Notes under the pieces: generated by a model
Databases searched by the model: none
What the model was told of the DNA's origin: nothing
The model's input: the letters and a program-made list of their open reading frames with translations, nothing else
From: Acidithiobacillus sp.
GTDB taxonomy: Bacteria > Pseudomonadota > Gammaproteobacteria > Acidithiobacillales > Acidithiobacillaceae
Length of the DNA: 52,606 nucleotides
Direction of reading: 5' to 3'
Assembly: GCF_027322205.1 (NCBI RefSeq)
Contig: NZ_DAHVHY010000006.1
Location: forward strand, 1 to 52,606
Part shown: piece after piece, positions 28,580 to 37,071 of the stretch
How positions within the stretch are numbered: position 1 is the stretch's first letter
Layout of the letters: each line of letters starts with the position of its first letter
Translations under genes and position numbers: made by a program

Positions 28580-28948
28580 GTGAATCGGGCGCATCGCGTT
28601 ACCAACACGGTTATGACTGCCGCCCTGCAGGCGAGCACCGACGGAACCAATGCGCAACGCCGGGGCGCTGCACAATCGGAGTTCGCCACAGTGGCCCGCG
28701 AAACCGCCGCTGTATCCCCAGTAAGCCTGCTGTTTAAAGGCGTGGTCCGGGTTTTTCAAGATGATCGCCTGGATCTGGTGATCGAAGCCTTGTTTAATTT
28801 GCTGCCGAAACCGAAACCGAAACCGAAACCGAAACCGAAACCGAAACCGAAAACTGATGGCTACCAAGCCAGTCTAAGTGCTGCGCCGGGACTGAACAAA
28901 GGTGCTGCTCTGAATCACTCTCTTGCATTCCGTAGGGAGACTGTATAA
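28580..28948 (+). CDS. Uncertain hypothetical reading frame with Lys-Pro repeat
   Basis: The frame is open from 28442 to 28948 but contains no ATG, GTG or TTG until the GTG at 28580, giving 122 residues. There is no convincing ribosome site. The upstream part (SRGFRIDRVAGIAALAGEPG) and the helical stretch VSLLFKGVVRVFQDDRLDL look protein-like, and an eightfold Lys-Pro repeat lies at about residues 76-91. It may be a pseudogene with a lost start, a real gene with an unusual start, or chance. I recognise no family. Confidence 0.3.
   Translation: MNRAHRVTNTVMTAALQASTDGTNAQRRGAAQSEFATVARETAAVSPVSLLFKGVVRVFQDDRLDLVIEALFNLLPKPKPKPKPKPKPKPKTDGYQASLSAAPGLNKGAALNHSLAFRRETV
28805..28852 (+). repeat. 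(CCGAAA)8 hexanucleotide tandem repeat
   Basis: Eight exact, uninterrupted copies of CCGAAA. In the plus frame they encode alternating Pro and Lys. On the minus strand one frame reads alternating Phe and Arg. The unit length is a multiple of three, so copy-number change would keep the frame. Confidence 0.97.
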
Positions 28949-28958
28949 AAACATAGTC
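28939..28958 (+). promoter_or_regulatory. Probable LexA operator (SOS box) before lexA
   Basis: GACTGTATAAAAACATAGTC is an imperfect dyad. Its core CTGT-8 bases-ATAG differs at one position from the gammaproteobacterial consensus CTGT-8 bases-ACAG. It ends 41 bases before the lexA ATG, fitting autoregulation. Confidence 0.55.
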
Positions 28959-28999
28959 ATTATCGGCAATGGTAACCCGCAACCCTCAGGAGATGTCGT

Positions 29000-29620
29000 A
29001 TGGACGAACTTACCCCTAGGCAGACCGAGATTCTCGCCTGGATTTGTGCCCGCATGGCGGAAGACAGGCTGCCACCGACCCGTGCTGAACTGATGCGTGC
29101 CTTTGCTTTCCGTTCACCCAATGCCGCCGAGAGTCATTTGCGGGTACTGGCACGCAAGGGCTATATCTTGTTGCAAAGTGGTACCGCCAGGGGCATTCGT
29201 CTATGTGAGACTGAAAAAGAGGAAAGTGGTTTGCCACTGATCGGGCGGGTGGCCGCCGGGCAACCCATGCTGGCTGAAGAGTTTCGGGAGGGGCAATTGC
29301 CCGTCGATTCCCGGCTCTTTTCACCGAAGGCTGATTATTTGTTGCGGGTGCAGGGTATGAGCATGCGTGATGCTGGCATTCTTGATGGCGATATCCTCGC
29401 AGTCCGTCGCGAAACCTCGCTTACTCCCCAGGCCGGGCAGATGGTAGTTGCTCGTGTCAACGGCGAAGTGACGGTCAAGCGCTGGAAGCGGGACGGTGAT
29501 CAGGTCTGGCTCCTGCCAGAAAACCCCGATTTTTTGCCCATTCCGGTAGATTTGCGGTGCGACAGTCTGGTGATTGAGGGTATTGTGGTCGGACTCTTGC
29601 GCATTGGAAGCAACCTATGA
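29000..29620 (+). CDS. lexA: LexA repressor
   Basis: A 206-residue SOS regulator. The winged-helix DNA-binding domain is at residues 1-67 (LTPRQTEILAWICARM; FRSPNAAESHLRVLARKGYI). The self-cleavage site is Ala86-Gly87 in GRVAAGQPM. The catalytic Ser121 lies in VQGMSMRDAGILDGD and Lys160 in VTVKRWKR. CAGGAGAT precedes the ATG. Repressor cleavage upon RecA activation is established for the family. Confidence 0.97.
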   Translation: MDELTPRQTEILAWICARMAEDRLPPTRAELMRAFAFRSPNAAESHLRVLARKGYILLQSGTARGIRLCETEKEESGLPLIGRVAAGQPMLAEEFREGQLPVDSRLFSPKADYLLRVQGMSMRDAGILDGDILAVRRETSLTPQAGQMVVARVNGEVTVKRWKRDGDQVWLLPENPDFLPIPVDLRCDSLVIEGIVVGLLRIGSNL

Positions 29621-29783
29621 TGGTGTCCTGAACATAGCCATACAGCACCGCTACCCAACTATTATCAAGCCACCTCATCGCGCTTCGCGGATGCGCCGTC
29701 TTGGTCTTCCCGTGAATTTATGGTAGCCATGCTGCACTTGAGTTCAAGCTTGGTGTTGCATAAATGCAGCGTGTATTCAAATG

Positions 29784-29818
29784 GAAATAATAAAGGGTTC
29801 AGGCAGTCTGCCCAACCC
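29784..29818 (-). terminator. Terminator after tRNA-Leu (possibly bidirectional)
   Basis: On the minus strand GGGTT-GGGCA, loop GAC, TGCCTG-AACCC forms a stem with one bulge, followed by TTTATTATTT. Read on the plus strand, the same hairpin is followed by CTTGTTTTA and could also stop transcription coming from lexA. Confidence 0.6.
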
Positions 29819-29829
29819 CTTGTTTTACT

Positions 29830-29914
29830 TGGTGCCCAGGGCGGGACTCGAACCCGCACTCCCTTCGGAGAGGGATTTTAAGTCCCTTGCGTCTACCGAT
29901 TTCGCCACCTGGGC
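29830..29914 (-). tRNA. tRNA-Leu (anticodon TAA)
   Basis: An 85-nt class II tRNA with encoded CCA. Acceptor GCCCAGG pairs fully with CCTGGGC, the anticodon loop CTTAAAA gives TAA (reads UUA/UUG), the long variable arm is CTCCGAAGGGAG-like, and the T-arm has TTCGAGT. Confidence 0.97.
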
Positions 29915-30274
29915 AGAAAAATCTGGGGTCTATTTACTGTATCTACCCCGACGGCTTGCAGCGTATCATAGGCCGAGGGGCTTTGGGAGGGGGGTCATTG
30001 CATTTTGGAGGCTGGAGCCGCCACCTAAGCTCATGGAACTTTTGGTCGGCGATCGGAATGGTTACGTATTTTGCTCATATTGTTAGGGTGTTGTTTGCAG
30101 TGGTCGACAACTGTCGACTTGATAAAATAAATAATTATCGGTATTCTGGTGCGGTAGTGTTAATTGATTCAGTGGCGTGCATGTAAATTATTTTTGAGAT
30201 AATCGGATAAACATAGTCCATATCACGACGATCTTTGTGAGTGAAAATACCCAACCATAATGAACAGGAGAGCA
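29915..30274. other. Intergenic region with a perfect inverted repeat
   Basis: It holds the upstream region of tRNA-Leu and the leader of the DUF481 pseudogene. The clearest structure is GTCGACA-AC-TGTCGAC at 30103-30118, a perfect 7-bp dyad followed by an A/T-rich stretch. That could be an operator or a hairpin. Base composition turns AT-rich from about 30060. No coding region is supported. Confidence 0.6.
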
Positions 30275-31047
30275 TATGAGATTGCCGAAAACTTCCCAAA
30301 TTCCATTCCATAACAAATATGGGAAGCGCACAAATATTTGTTTTAATTTTCATTTTCATATTTCCCGCATGGATAGCATCAATCACATGCGCTATGGCCA
30401 AAACTTCGAAGCCTTGGTCGGGTAGTGCCGCATTTGGGCTTTCCAGTGCCACCGGAACATTTCCCTCTTTAAATCTCAATAGTCATGATTGGGTGCGTTG
30501 GCAAAAGCATCATTGGCAAAATCGAGCGCACGTGAGTTACAATTACACTGCCGCGTCGTCGGCTATTTGTGCCAACCGCCTCGTGTTGGGAAACCAAACT
30601 CGATATTACTTTAAACCAAAGATTCGCTATGTTTTCGCTATGATCGCAATCAATTTAATGGATACTTTTGCCATCTGACAGAAATTATAGGCGAAGGTAA
30701 TGTTATACATCTAAATAGGACTATGTCCTTTAGATTACCAAGGAGGCATCGGCGCTCAGGAAGATCAACCTATAGGTCAGAAACATCAAACCAGCCCAGC
30801 CGCCCGGCTGGCGGTTAGTTATCGATGGCACTTGACCCATCACGCAACTTTCAAGGAAGCTATAACTACGCTACTATCAACAGCCAACAATAATACTTAT
30901 GAATCGATTACCAGCCTTGAATCCCGACTATATGGGAATTTTAATTTGCAATTATCTTATACCGCCATATATAATGAGTTTCCCGTGATTAGCTATTATA
31001 AAAAATTTAATACCATTACTACGGCGGATTTGATGTACCACTTTTAG
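30275..31047 (+). pseudogene. Frameshifted DUF481-type outer membrane protein gene
   Basis: The reading can be followed through three segments. Segment 30319-30678 has a signal-like start (FVLIFIFIFPAWIASITCAMA) and beta-strand text (WSGSAAFGLSSATG, WQNRAHVSYNYTA, QTRYYFKPKIRYVFA). At about 30639 it continues in another frame (YDRNQFNGYFCHLTEIIGEG), and from about 30739 it returns to the first frame (QGGIGAQEDQPIGQKHQT ... AVSYRWHL, TTADLMYHF). This order matches the DUF481/YdiY family, which ends in a Phe-terminated strand. The best ribosome site (AGGAGAG) serves the ATG at 30275, in yet another frame, suggesting a third shift. The gene looks inactivated. Its low GC suggests decay or transfer. 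Confidence 0.75.
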
Positions 31048-31097
31048 TAGCTCATGGCGCCATCAGGAGTGGTTAAGCTGCTTCGTAGATGTGCCCG

Positions 31098-31523
31098 TTA
31101 ACAGCCTGGCTGGTGTTGTGCCCAACGCACGGGCGGCAATTGGCTGAGGAGGTCCGGATTTTGCCAGTCCGGCTGGCGATGTTCGATGAGCACATCGGTG
31201 GTGATGCCGCCGCGCACATACCAGCGACCCAGCAGGCGTAGATAGCGTGGGTTGATCAGACTGATCAGATCGTCGGCGATGCGGTTGGTCATGGCCTCGT
31301 GAAAGGCGCCCGCGTCGCGAAAGCTCCAGAGGTACAGCTTGAGGGATTTCAGCTCGATATTGTGTTGATCCGGAATGAAATCCAGCACAAAGCGCGCAAA
31401 GTCGGGTTGCCCGGTTAGGGGGCAGAGGCAGGTGAATTCGGGCAGATCCATGTGCACCACATAGTCGCGCTCGGGGTGGGGATTAGGAAAACGCTCTAAC
31501 GCTTTGCTGGGTTGACTGGGCAT
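31098..31523 (-). CDS. queF: NADPH-dependent 7-cyano-7-deazaguanine (preQ0) reductase
   Basis: A 141-residue QueF of the short, single-domain type. It reduces preQ0 to preQ1 in queuosine synthesis. The active-site cysteine is C34 in [14 protein letters not shown], with D41 and E57 in [10 protein letters not shown] of the conserved QueF motif. [13 protein letters not shown] and [12 protein letters not shown] complete the fold. GAGGAG precedes the ATG. It is divergent from smc, and no other que genes are in the window. Confidence 0.96.
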   Translation of the reverse strand: MPSQPSKALERFPNPHPERDYVVHMDLPEFTCLCPLTGQPDFARFVLDFIPDQHNIELKSLKLYLWSFRDAGAFHEAMTNRIADDLISLINPRYLRLLGRWYVRGGITTDVLIEHRQPDWQNPDLLSQLPPVRWAQHQPGC

Positions 31524-31584
31524 CTGGAACTCCTCATCATCTGTGCTTCACCATTTCGGCACACTATAGCAAAAACCTCCCTTC

Positions 31585-34500
31585 ATGCGCCTCTCGGCCA
31601 TCCTCCTCCAGGGCTTTAAATCCTTCCGCGAAAGCACGCGCATTCAGTTCGACGCCAATCCGGTGGTGATCGTCGGACCCAATGGTTGCGGCAAATCCAA
31701 TACGGTCGATGCCCTGCGCTGGGTGCTCGGTGAATCCTCGGCGCGCCAACTGCGCGGCGGCACCCTGAGCGATGTGATTTCCAATGGCGGCGGCAGTCGA
31801 CCGGCCGCGTCGGTGGCAACGGTTGAATTGCGCTTTGATAACCGTGACGGGGTGGCTCCCGGCGCTTTCGCCGATGTGGCTGAAATCAGTGTCAAACGCA
31901 GTCTGGACCGCAAGGGCGACGGCCATTACCAGATTAATGGCGCCCGCTGTCGGCGGCGCGATGTGGGGGACCTGTTTCTCGGCACCGGGCTCGGCGGCAA
32001 TGCCTACGCCATTGTTGAGCAGGGGACCATCGGGCGGGTTATCGAAGCGCGCCCGGACGAGTTGCGCGCCATTCTCGAAGAGGCGGGCGGCATCAGCCGT
32101 TACAAGGAGCGCCGCCGGGAGACCACACAACGTATTGCCGAAACGCGGGAGCATCTTCAGCGTTTGCATGACATTCACGGCGAGATGGATGGTCAGTGGC
32201 AACGCTTGCAGCGGCAGGCCCAGGCGGCGCAAAAGTTGCGCACCCTACGGATGGAGGAGCGTCAGTGGCAGTGGTGGAGTGTGGTCCTTCGCATGGATGT
32301 CCTCGAAACGGAGCGCCAACAGACCTTAGCGCGGCGCACAGCGCTGCAAGCAACCTATCAGCACGAAGAGCAGCATCTTGTTGCCGCATCGCAGGCTCTG
32401 GATCAACTGCGTGTGGAAGAACGCCATGGCCAGGACGCCATTGCCGCCGCCCAAGGCGAACTGTATGCGGTGCAGGCCCGGCAAAGCGATGTGGAACATC
32501 AGCTTCGGGAACAGCAGGCGGCGATCCGACGCTGCCAGAGTGGTTTGGATCAGCAGCGGGCACAACAGCAAAAAATCCTATCTGAACAAACACGTCAGGC
32601 GGAGAGCGAAAGCCAGCGGCAGCAGCGTTTGCAGACGTTAACCGCAGGCCAGCACGCACTGATCGGAGAGGAGGAGCGCGCCCGGCGCGAACGGCAGGAA
32701 GCGGAGCGCGAGCTCGAAAAACAGGATCAGGAACGTCAGCAACAGCAACAGGCCTTGGCGGAACTGCGCCGCAAAAGCGATGTGACGACGGCGCAAATTC
32801 GTGAGCTGGAGCCGCGCCTGAAGGATATTGAACGACGCCTGCAACAGCAGTCCGCGGAAATACCTTCGGAGTGCCCCGCTTTGGAAGCGCTGGAGGCGCG
32901 TTGCCAATCCGGGGAAATGTCGTTAAAAGAGGCTGCAACGGCGCTTCAGGGGCAACGCGATGCCCTGGAAACGGCTCAGGCCCAAGCCGCTGCTTTGCGC
33001 GAACCCCGCGATAGCGCGCAGGCCAGGGTGCAGGAGTACGGGGCCCGGCAAAAGGCGCTGGAGAGTCTGCTGCAACGGCTGCAAAAACCGGCTGTTAAAA
33101 GTGACACTGCGAGCGCCCGACTGGTGGAACAGATACGGGTGCGGCCTGGCTGGGAACGTGCGGTGGAGGCGGCGTTGCGTGGTCGCCTGCACGCCTCGGT
33201 GATGGAAAGCGGCAGTACGGTCACTCAGGGCAGCATATTGTGGAAGAGCGCGGTGTTACCACCTGATCTGCCGCCGGACGCGCTGGTGCAGGCGTTGGAA
33301 AGGCCCGAGACCCTGAGCCGGGGACTGAGTGACTGGCTGTGGGGACTGCGTATGGCTCCGGATTTGGCCTTCGCCCTCAGTCAGCGTCAGCAATTGCAGG
33401 CGGGGGAGGCCTGGATTACGCCACAGGGTATATTGGTGCATCGCTCGGGGATGGAATATCCAGAACATGAAGATGGCGCCAGTCTGCTGCAATGTCGCCG
33501 CGAGCTGGCGGAAAATAGCGAGAGTTTTCGTCAAGCGCAGGCCGCGGCCGCGACCACACATGCTGCATTGGCGGACGCCGAACAACGGGCACGGGCCGCA
33601 CAGGAGCAACTCCGAACGGCAGACAGCCGCTGGCAAACCTTGAGTCGGCAAAGCGCCCAGGAGCGGGAATCCCTCGCCCGCCTGCGCAGCCGGGTGGAGG
33701 CGGAAGACCGACAACGGGCAGAACGCGTCGCTGAATCCAGGCGACTCAGCGACGAACGGACGGTGTTGGAGGCACGCCTGCAAGGACTGCACCAGGATTT
33801 GGCCACCGATGAAAGCGGCTGGCAGGATTTTGAACAGGCGGTACAAAACGCACAGCGGCTGGCCGATGGGTTGCGGCGTCGGGTGGGAGAATTACGCGCA
33901 GCTTATAGTCGCTTGCGGGACGAACGCCAGGCGCTGGAAGTCCAGCAACAGCGTTTGCAGGCTGAGTCAGAGGCCGCCGTTGCCCGTGCCATAGATCTGC
34001 AACAGCAAAGTGATCAGCTTGCCATGACGGCGGCTCAGGGAGACGAGGAACTTGCCCGCCTGCAAGCGGGGCTGCGGGAAATGGAGATGGCACGGGAGGC
34101 CGTAGCGCGTTTGCGGGCCGAACGTAATGCCCAACTGTTGACCCTGCAGACGGCGGCACAGACCGCAGAGCAGCAGATCCGCCAACAAGAAAGCCAGCGC
34201 CACCGTCTGGAGGAACAGTTGCACGTCCTGCAAAAGTCCGGGGCCGCCGCCGATCAGCAACTGGCGGGCCTGCAGGCGCGACTGGAAGAATTGCAGCAAC
34301 GCGCCGCGCTACTCGCGCAGGATTTGGGTGAAGACCCCGGACCCTGCCCCGATGCGACCCTTTGTGAAGAAAACATTGCCTGGATCGGCGCGGCCATCGT
34401 CCGTCTCGGCAATGTGAATCTCGCCGCCGAAGAAGAGTTGCAGGAGTTGGAAGGGCGCCGCGGCAACCTGCTTACGCAGGTCGAGGATGTGGAGTCGGCA

Positions 34501-35040
34501 CTGCGCAGTCTGGAAGAGGCGATGGCGGCGATGGATCAGGAGACGACTGCGCGCTTTCGGGACACCCTCGACAAGGTCAACCAGGTCTTGCAGGAACTTT
34601 TCGCCATTCTCTTTGGTGGTGGGCAGGCGCAACTGAGCCCGGTGGGCGAAGACCTGCTGGATGCGGGACTGGTCCTGCGCGCGCAACCGCCGGGCAAACG
34701 CAACGCCAGTCTGCAGCAGCTCTCCGGTGGCGAGAAGGCGCTCACCGCCATTGCGTTGGTATTTGCCTTGTTCCGCCTGAATCCTGCACCCTTTTGCGTG
34801 CTGGATGAAGTGGATGCGCCGCTGGATGATGCCAATGTCGGACGTTTCTGCCATCTGGTACAGAAAATGGCGGCACAGACCCAGTTTTTGATTGTGACCC
34901 ATCGCAGTCTGACCATGCAGGTCGCCGAACAACTGGTGGGCGTTACCATGACCGAGCCGGGTATCTCCCGTATTGTGCGGGTTGAGGTAGCCGATACGCT
35001 TGCGCAGGCAGCGCGTCGCGAGGAAACAGCTCCTTTATAA
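31585..35040 (+). CDS. smc: Chromosome segregation protein SMC
   Basis: A 1151-residue condensin ATPase. Walker A GPNGCGKS is at residues 31-38. About 330 residues of coiled coil rich in Gln, Glu and Arg follow, then the hinge at about residues 490-640 (RVRPGWERAVEAALRGRLHASV), the second coiled coil, the signature LSGGEKALTAIALVFA at 1046 and Walker B CVLDEVDAPLDDANV. The protein acts with ScpA and ScpB, which are absent here. No strong ribosome site precedes the ATG, but homology begins immediately (RLSAILLQGFKSF). Confidence 0.96.
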   Translation: MRLSAILLQGFKSFRESTRIQFDANPVVIVGPNGCGKSNTVDALRWVLGESSARQLRGGTLSDVISNGGGSRPAASVATVELRFDNRDGVAPGAFADVAEISVKRSLDRKGDGHYQINGARCRRRDVGDLFLGTGLGGNAYAIVEQGTIGRVIEARPDELRAILEEAGGISRYKERRRETTQRIAETREHLQRLHDIHGEMDGQWQRLQRQAQAAQKLRTLRMEERQWQWWSVVLRMDVLETERQQTLARRTALQATYQHEEQHLVAASQALDQLRVEERHGQDAIAAAQGELYAVQARQSDVEHQLREQQAAIRRCQSGLDQQRAQQQKILSEQTRQAESESQRQQRLQTLTAGQHALIGEEERARRERQEAERELEKQDQERQQQQQALAELRRKSDVTTAQIRELEPRLKDIERRLQQQSAEIPSECPALEALEARCQSGEMSLKEAATALQGQRDALETAQAQAAALREPRDSAQARVQEYGARQKALESLLQRLQKPAVKSDTASARLVEQIRVRPGWERAVEAALRGRLHASVMESGSTVTQGSILWKSAVLPPDLPPDALVQALERPETLSRGLSDWLWGLRMAPDLAFALSQRQQLQAGEAWITPQGILVHRSGMEYPEHEDGASLLQCRRELAENSESFRQAQAAAATTHAALADAEQRARAAQEQLRTADSRWQTLSRQSAQERESLARLRSRVEAEDRQRAERVAESRRLSDERTVLEARLQGLHQDLATDESGWQDFEQAVQNAQRLADGLRRRVGELRAAYSRLRDERQALEVQQQRLQAESEAAVARAIDLQQQSDQLAMTAAQGDEELARLQAGLREMEMAREAVARLRAERNAQLLTLQTAAQTAEQQIRQQESQRHRLEEQLHVLQKSGAAADQQLAGLQARLEELQQRAALLAQDLGEDPGPCPDATLCEENIAWIGAAIVRLGNVNLAAEEELQELEGRRGNLLTQVEDVESALRSLEEAMAAMDQETTARFRDTLDKVNQVLQELFAILFGGGQAQLSPVGEDLLDAGLVLRAQPPGKRNASLQQLSGGEKALTAIALVFALFRLNPAPFCVLDEVDAPLDDANVGRFCHLVQKMAAQTQFLIVTHRSLTMQVAEQLVGVTMTEPGISRIVRVEVADTLAQAARREETAPL

Positions 35041-35119
35041 CCTTGCTTGCTTGCCTGGCTGGTCTACAATTGCAGAATCAGGCTTGTTGCTTTCTGCAAA
35101 CCCGCGTGGGAGGTGTTTC

Positions 35120-36127
35120 ATGCATGCCATGGTCCTGGAAGAGGTGGGTAAGCCTTTGGTGCCCGCTGAATTGCCGCGACCGCAGCCACAGCCCAGCCAG
35201 GTTTTGGTAAAAATACTGGCGTGCGGAGTGTGCCGTACCGATCTGCATGTAGTGGACGGTGAATTGCCGAACCCCAAACTACCACTCGTTCCCGGCCATG
35301 AGGTAGTCGGCCAGATAGAATCGGTGGGAAGCCCCGATATTTCCTTACAGAATGGACAGATGGTGGGGATTCCCTGGCTCGCATGGACCTGCGGTGCCTG
35401 CGAATATTGTCGCGCAGGGCTGGAGAATCTTTGTGAGCAGGCGCGTTTTCATGGTTACACCGTGGATGGCGGTTACGCCGAATATATGGTTGCCGATGCG
35501 CGTTACTGCTTTCCTCTTCCAGACATTTACGCCAATCCGGAAGGTGCCCCGCTGTTGTGTGCGGGACTCATCGGCTTTCGGGCCTTACGTTTTGCGGAGG
35601 GGAGACGACGCCTGGGTCTTTATGGATTCGGCGCTGCCGCGCATTTACTGATTCAGGTGGCGCGTTACCAAGGCATGGAGGTCTATGCATTTACCCGCCC
35701 AGGCGATAGCGAGGCACAGGATTTAGCGATTAAATTGGGGGCTGTGTGGGTAGGTGGATCGGATATCCTACCGCCACAACCACTTGATGCGGCAATTTTG
35801 TTTGCGCCGGTTGGAACCCTGATACCTATTGCTCTTCAGGCGGTCAAGAAGGGGGGCATTGTTATCAGTGCGGGAATTCACATGTCGGATATCCCAGCTT
35901 TCCCCTATTCCTTACTCTGGGAGGAGCGACAGGTGCGATCCATCGCCAATCTGACGCGCAAAGATGCCGAGGACTATTTCCCACTGGCACGGCGTGTCCC
36001 GGTGCAAAGCCATATCACGACGTATCCCTTGGCCATGGCGAATGCGGCATTGGCGGATCTGAAACGTGGCGCGGTCCACGGTGCGGCGGTGCTGGTTATG
36101 GGGACATGGCAGGAACGCGAGACATGA
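35120..36127 (+). CDS. Zinc-dependent alcohol dehydrogenase family protein
   Basis: A 335-residue medium-chain dehydrogenase. The catalytic zinc ligands lie in CGVCRTDLHVVDG (C38), GHEVVGQ (H60, E61) and further on. The structural zinc site has four cysteines in CGACEYCRAGLENLC. The nucleotide-binding turn appears as GLYGFGAAAHLLIQVA. The substrate is unknown: the C-terminal part matches the AdhP/AdhA-like alcohol dehydrogenase group, but I cannot assign ethanol or any other alcohol. The ATG has GGGAGG upstream; the open frame extends back into smc without homology. It overlaps the next gene by four bases (ATGA). Confidence 0.88.
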   Translation: MHAMVLEEVGKPLVPAELPRPQPQPSQVLVKILACGVCRTDLHVVDGELPNPKLPLVPGHEVVGQIESVGSPDISLQNGQMVGIPWLAWTCGACEYCRAGLENLCEQARFHGYTVDGGYAEYMVADARYCFPLPDIYANPEGAPLLCAGLIGFRALRFAEGRRRLGLYGFGAAAHLLIQVARYQGMEVYAFTRPGDSEAQDLAIKLGAVWVGGSDILPPQPLDAAILFAPVGTLIPIALQAVKKGGIVISAGIHMSDIPAFPYSLLWEERQVRSIANLTRKDAEDYFPLARRVPVQSHITTYPLAMANAALADLKRGAVHGAAVLVMGTWQERET

Positions 36128-36903
36128 AAAGGGCGTGGATTCTGATGTGCCTGCTGTGGCTTGCTTCTGCCACTGGCGGCACACTAGCGGCAACAGCGCA
36201 GACACCGGCCTGGTTGCGCGCTGCCCGCGCGCTCGCGCAAATGCACTATTTGCCGGGCCAAGTGGGCTGGACCGGGCTACAGGGTACAACTCCACAAATA
36301 TGGTGGTTATGGCCGTCAGGTGCGCCATCTTCACTGCAGGTGCTCACCCCGGATTCTCCTGGATCGCCTTTGCTCTTCGGGGCTCTGGATTTTTTTGCCA
36401 AGGTGCATGGGCTGCCATGGTCTAACCAAAGCAGCGACTGGTTTGATCAGGACAACCGCCATCGCCTTTATGCGGCCGTCCTTGCCGCCCATCGGCACGG
36501 GGAAGGAGCGCCAAAGCCATTTGTGTGGGTTTATGTGCGCAAAGGTACGCCAGAAACTTTGTCCATTTGGCGGTACAATGCGGAAACGGATAGGGGTAAA
36601 TGGGTGTTGCATAGTCTGAGCAATACTGGAGTGCCCGGTGCGATCACCCCCAACGGTACCTGGGCGGTCTATGCGCGCTTTCTGAGCACGCGAATGACCG
36701 GTTGTTTTCCCCATGGCGAGTGTTATAACGATCCGGGCGTGCGCTTCGTCAATTATTTCTGGGATGGTCGTGCGGTACACTATTTTCCACGTCTCGCGTA
36801 CGGGTTTCGGCAAAGTAATGGTTGTGTGGAGCTGCCGTTAAAGGCGGCACAAAAGGCCTTCGGGATGATGCATATCGGTACCCCGGTGACGGTAGCACCG
36901 TGA
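36124..36903 (+). CDS. Exported L,D-transpeptidase (YkuD-fold) protein
   Basis: A 259-residue protein. Residues 1-25 form a signal peptide (KRAWILMCLLWLASATGGTLA). The YkuD-type active-site region near the C-terminus reads AVHYFPRLAYGFRQSNGCVELPL, in which His and Cys are spaced as in the HxxN-(S/T)xGC core. The usual SHGC is SNGC here, so activity is probable but not certain. The fold makes 3-3 peptidoglycan cross-links or attaches proteins to the wall. The start overlaps the alcohol dehydrogenase stop (ATGA), so the pair is probably co-transcribed. Confidence 0.8.
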   Translation: MKRAWILMCLLWLASATGGTLAATAQTPAWLRAARALAQMHYLPGQVGWTGLQGTTPQIWWLWPSGAPSSLQVLTPDSPGSPLLFGALDFFAKVHGLPWSNQSSDWFDQDNRHRLYAAVLAAHRHGEGAPKPFVWVYVRKGTPETLSIWRYNAETDRGKWVLHSLSNTGVPGAITPNGTWAVYARFLSTRMTGCFPHGECYNDPGVRFVNYFWDGRAVHYFPRLAYGFRQSNGCVELPLKAAQKAFGMMHIGTPVTVAP

Positions 36904-37052
36904 TCCGTTTTGAATGGTTACTATGGACACTGCTGCCCTTAATCCTGTCAGGGCAACACTTCACGCCAGCCAGTCGTCCAACAACAGGCCACGGATATTG
37001 CCATATCCGCCCCTTTTTACGTGTCCGACTGAGTCTGTTACTGCTCCAATGA
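36900..37052 (+). CDS. Possible 50-residue small membrane peptide
   Basis: A GTG at 36900 overlaps the transpeptidase stop codon (GTGA) and opens 50 codons with a hydrophobic start (FEWLLWTLLPLILSG) and a basic, Leu-rich end. The overlap suggests translational coupling. It has no recognised family, and chance is a real possibility. Confidence 0.25.
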   Translation: MIRFEWLLWTLLPLILSGQHFTPASRPTTGHGYCHIRPFLRVRLSLLLLQ

Positions 37053-37071
37053 GTTGGAAATTGAATAACAT

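Noticed and set aside
28544-28867. Minus-strand frame with Phe-Arg repeats
   Set aside because: The repeat text comes from the CCGAAA array; there is no ribosome site or recognisable domain.
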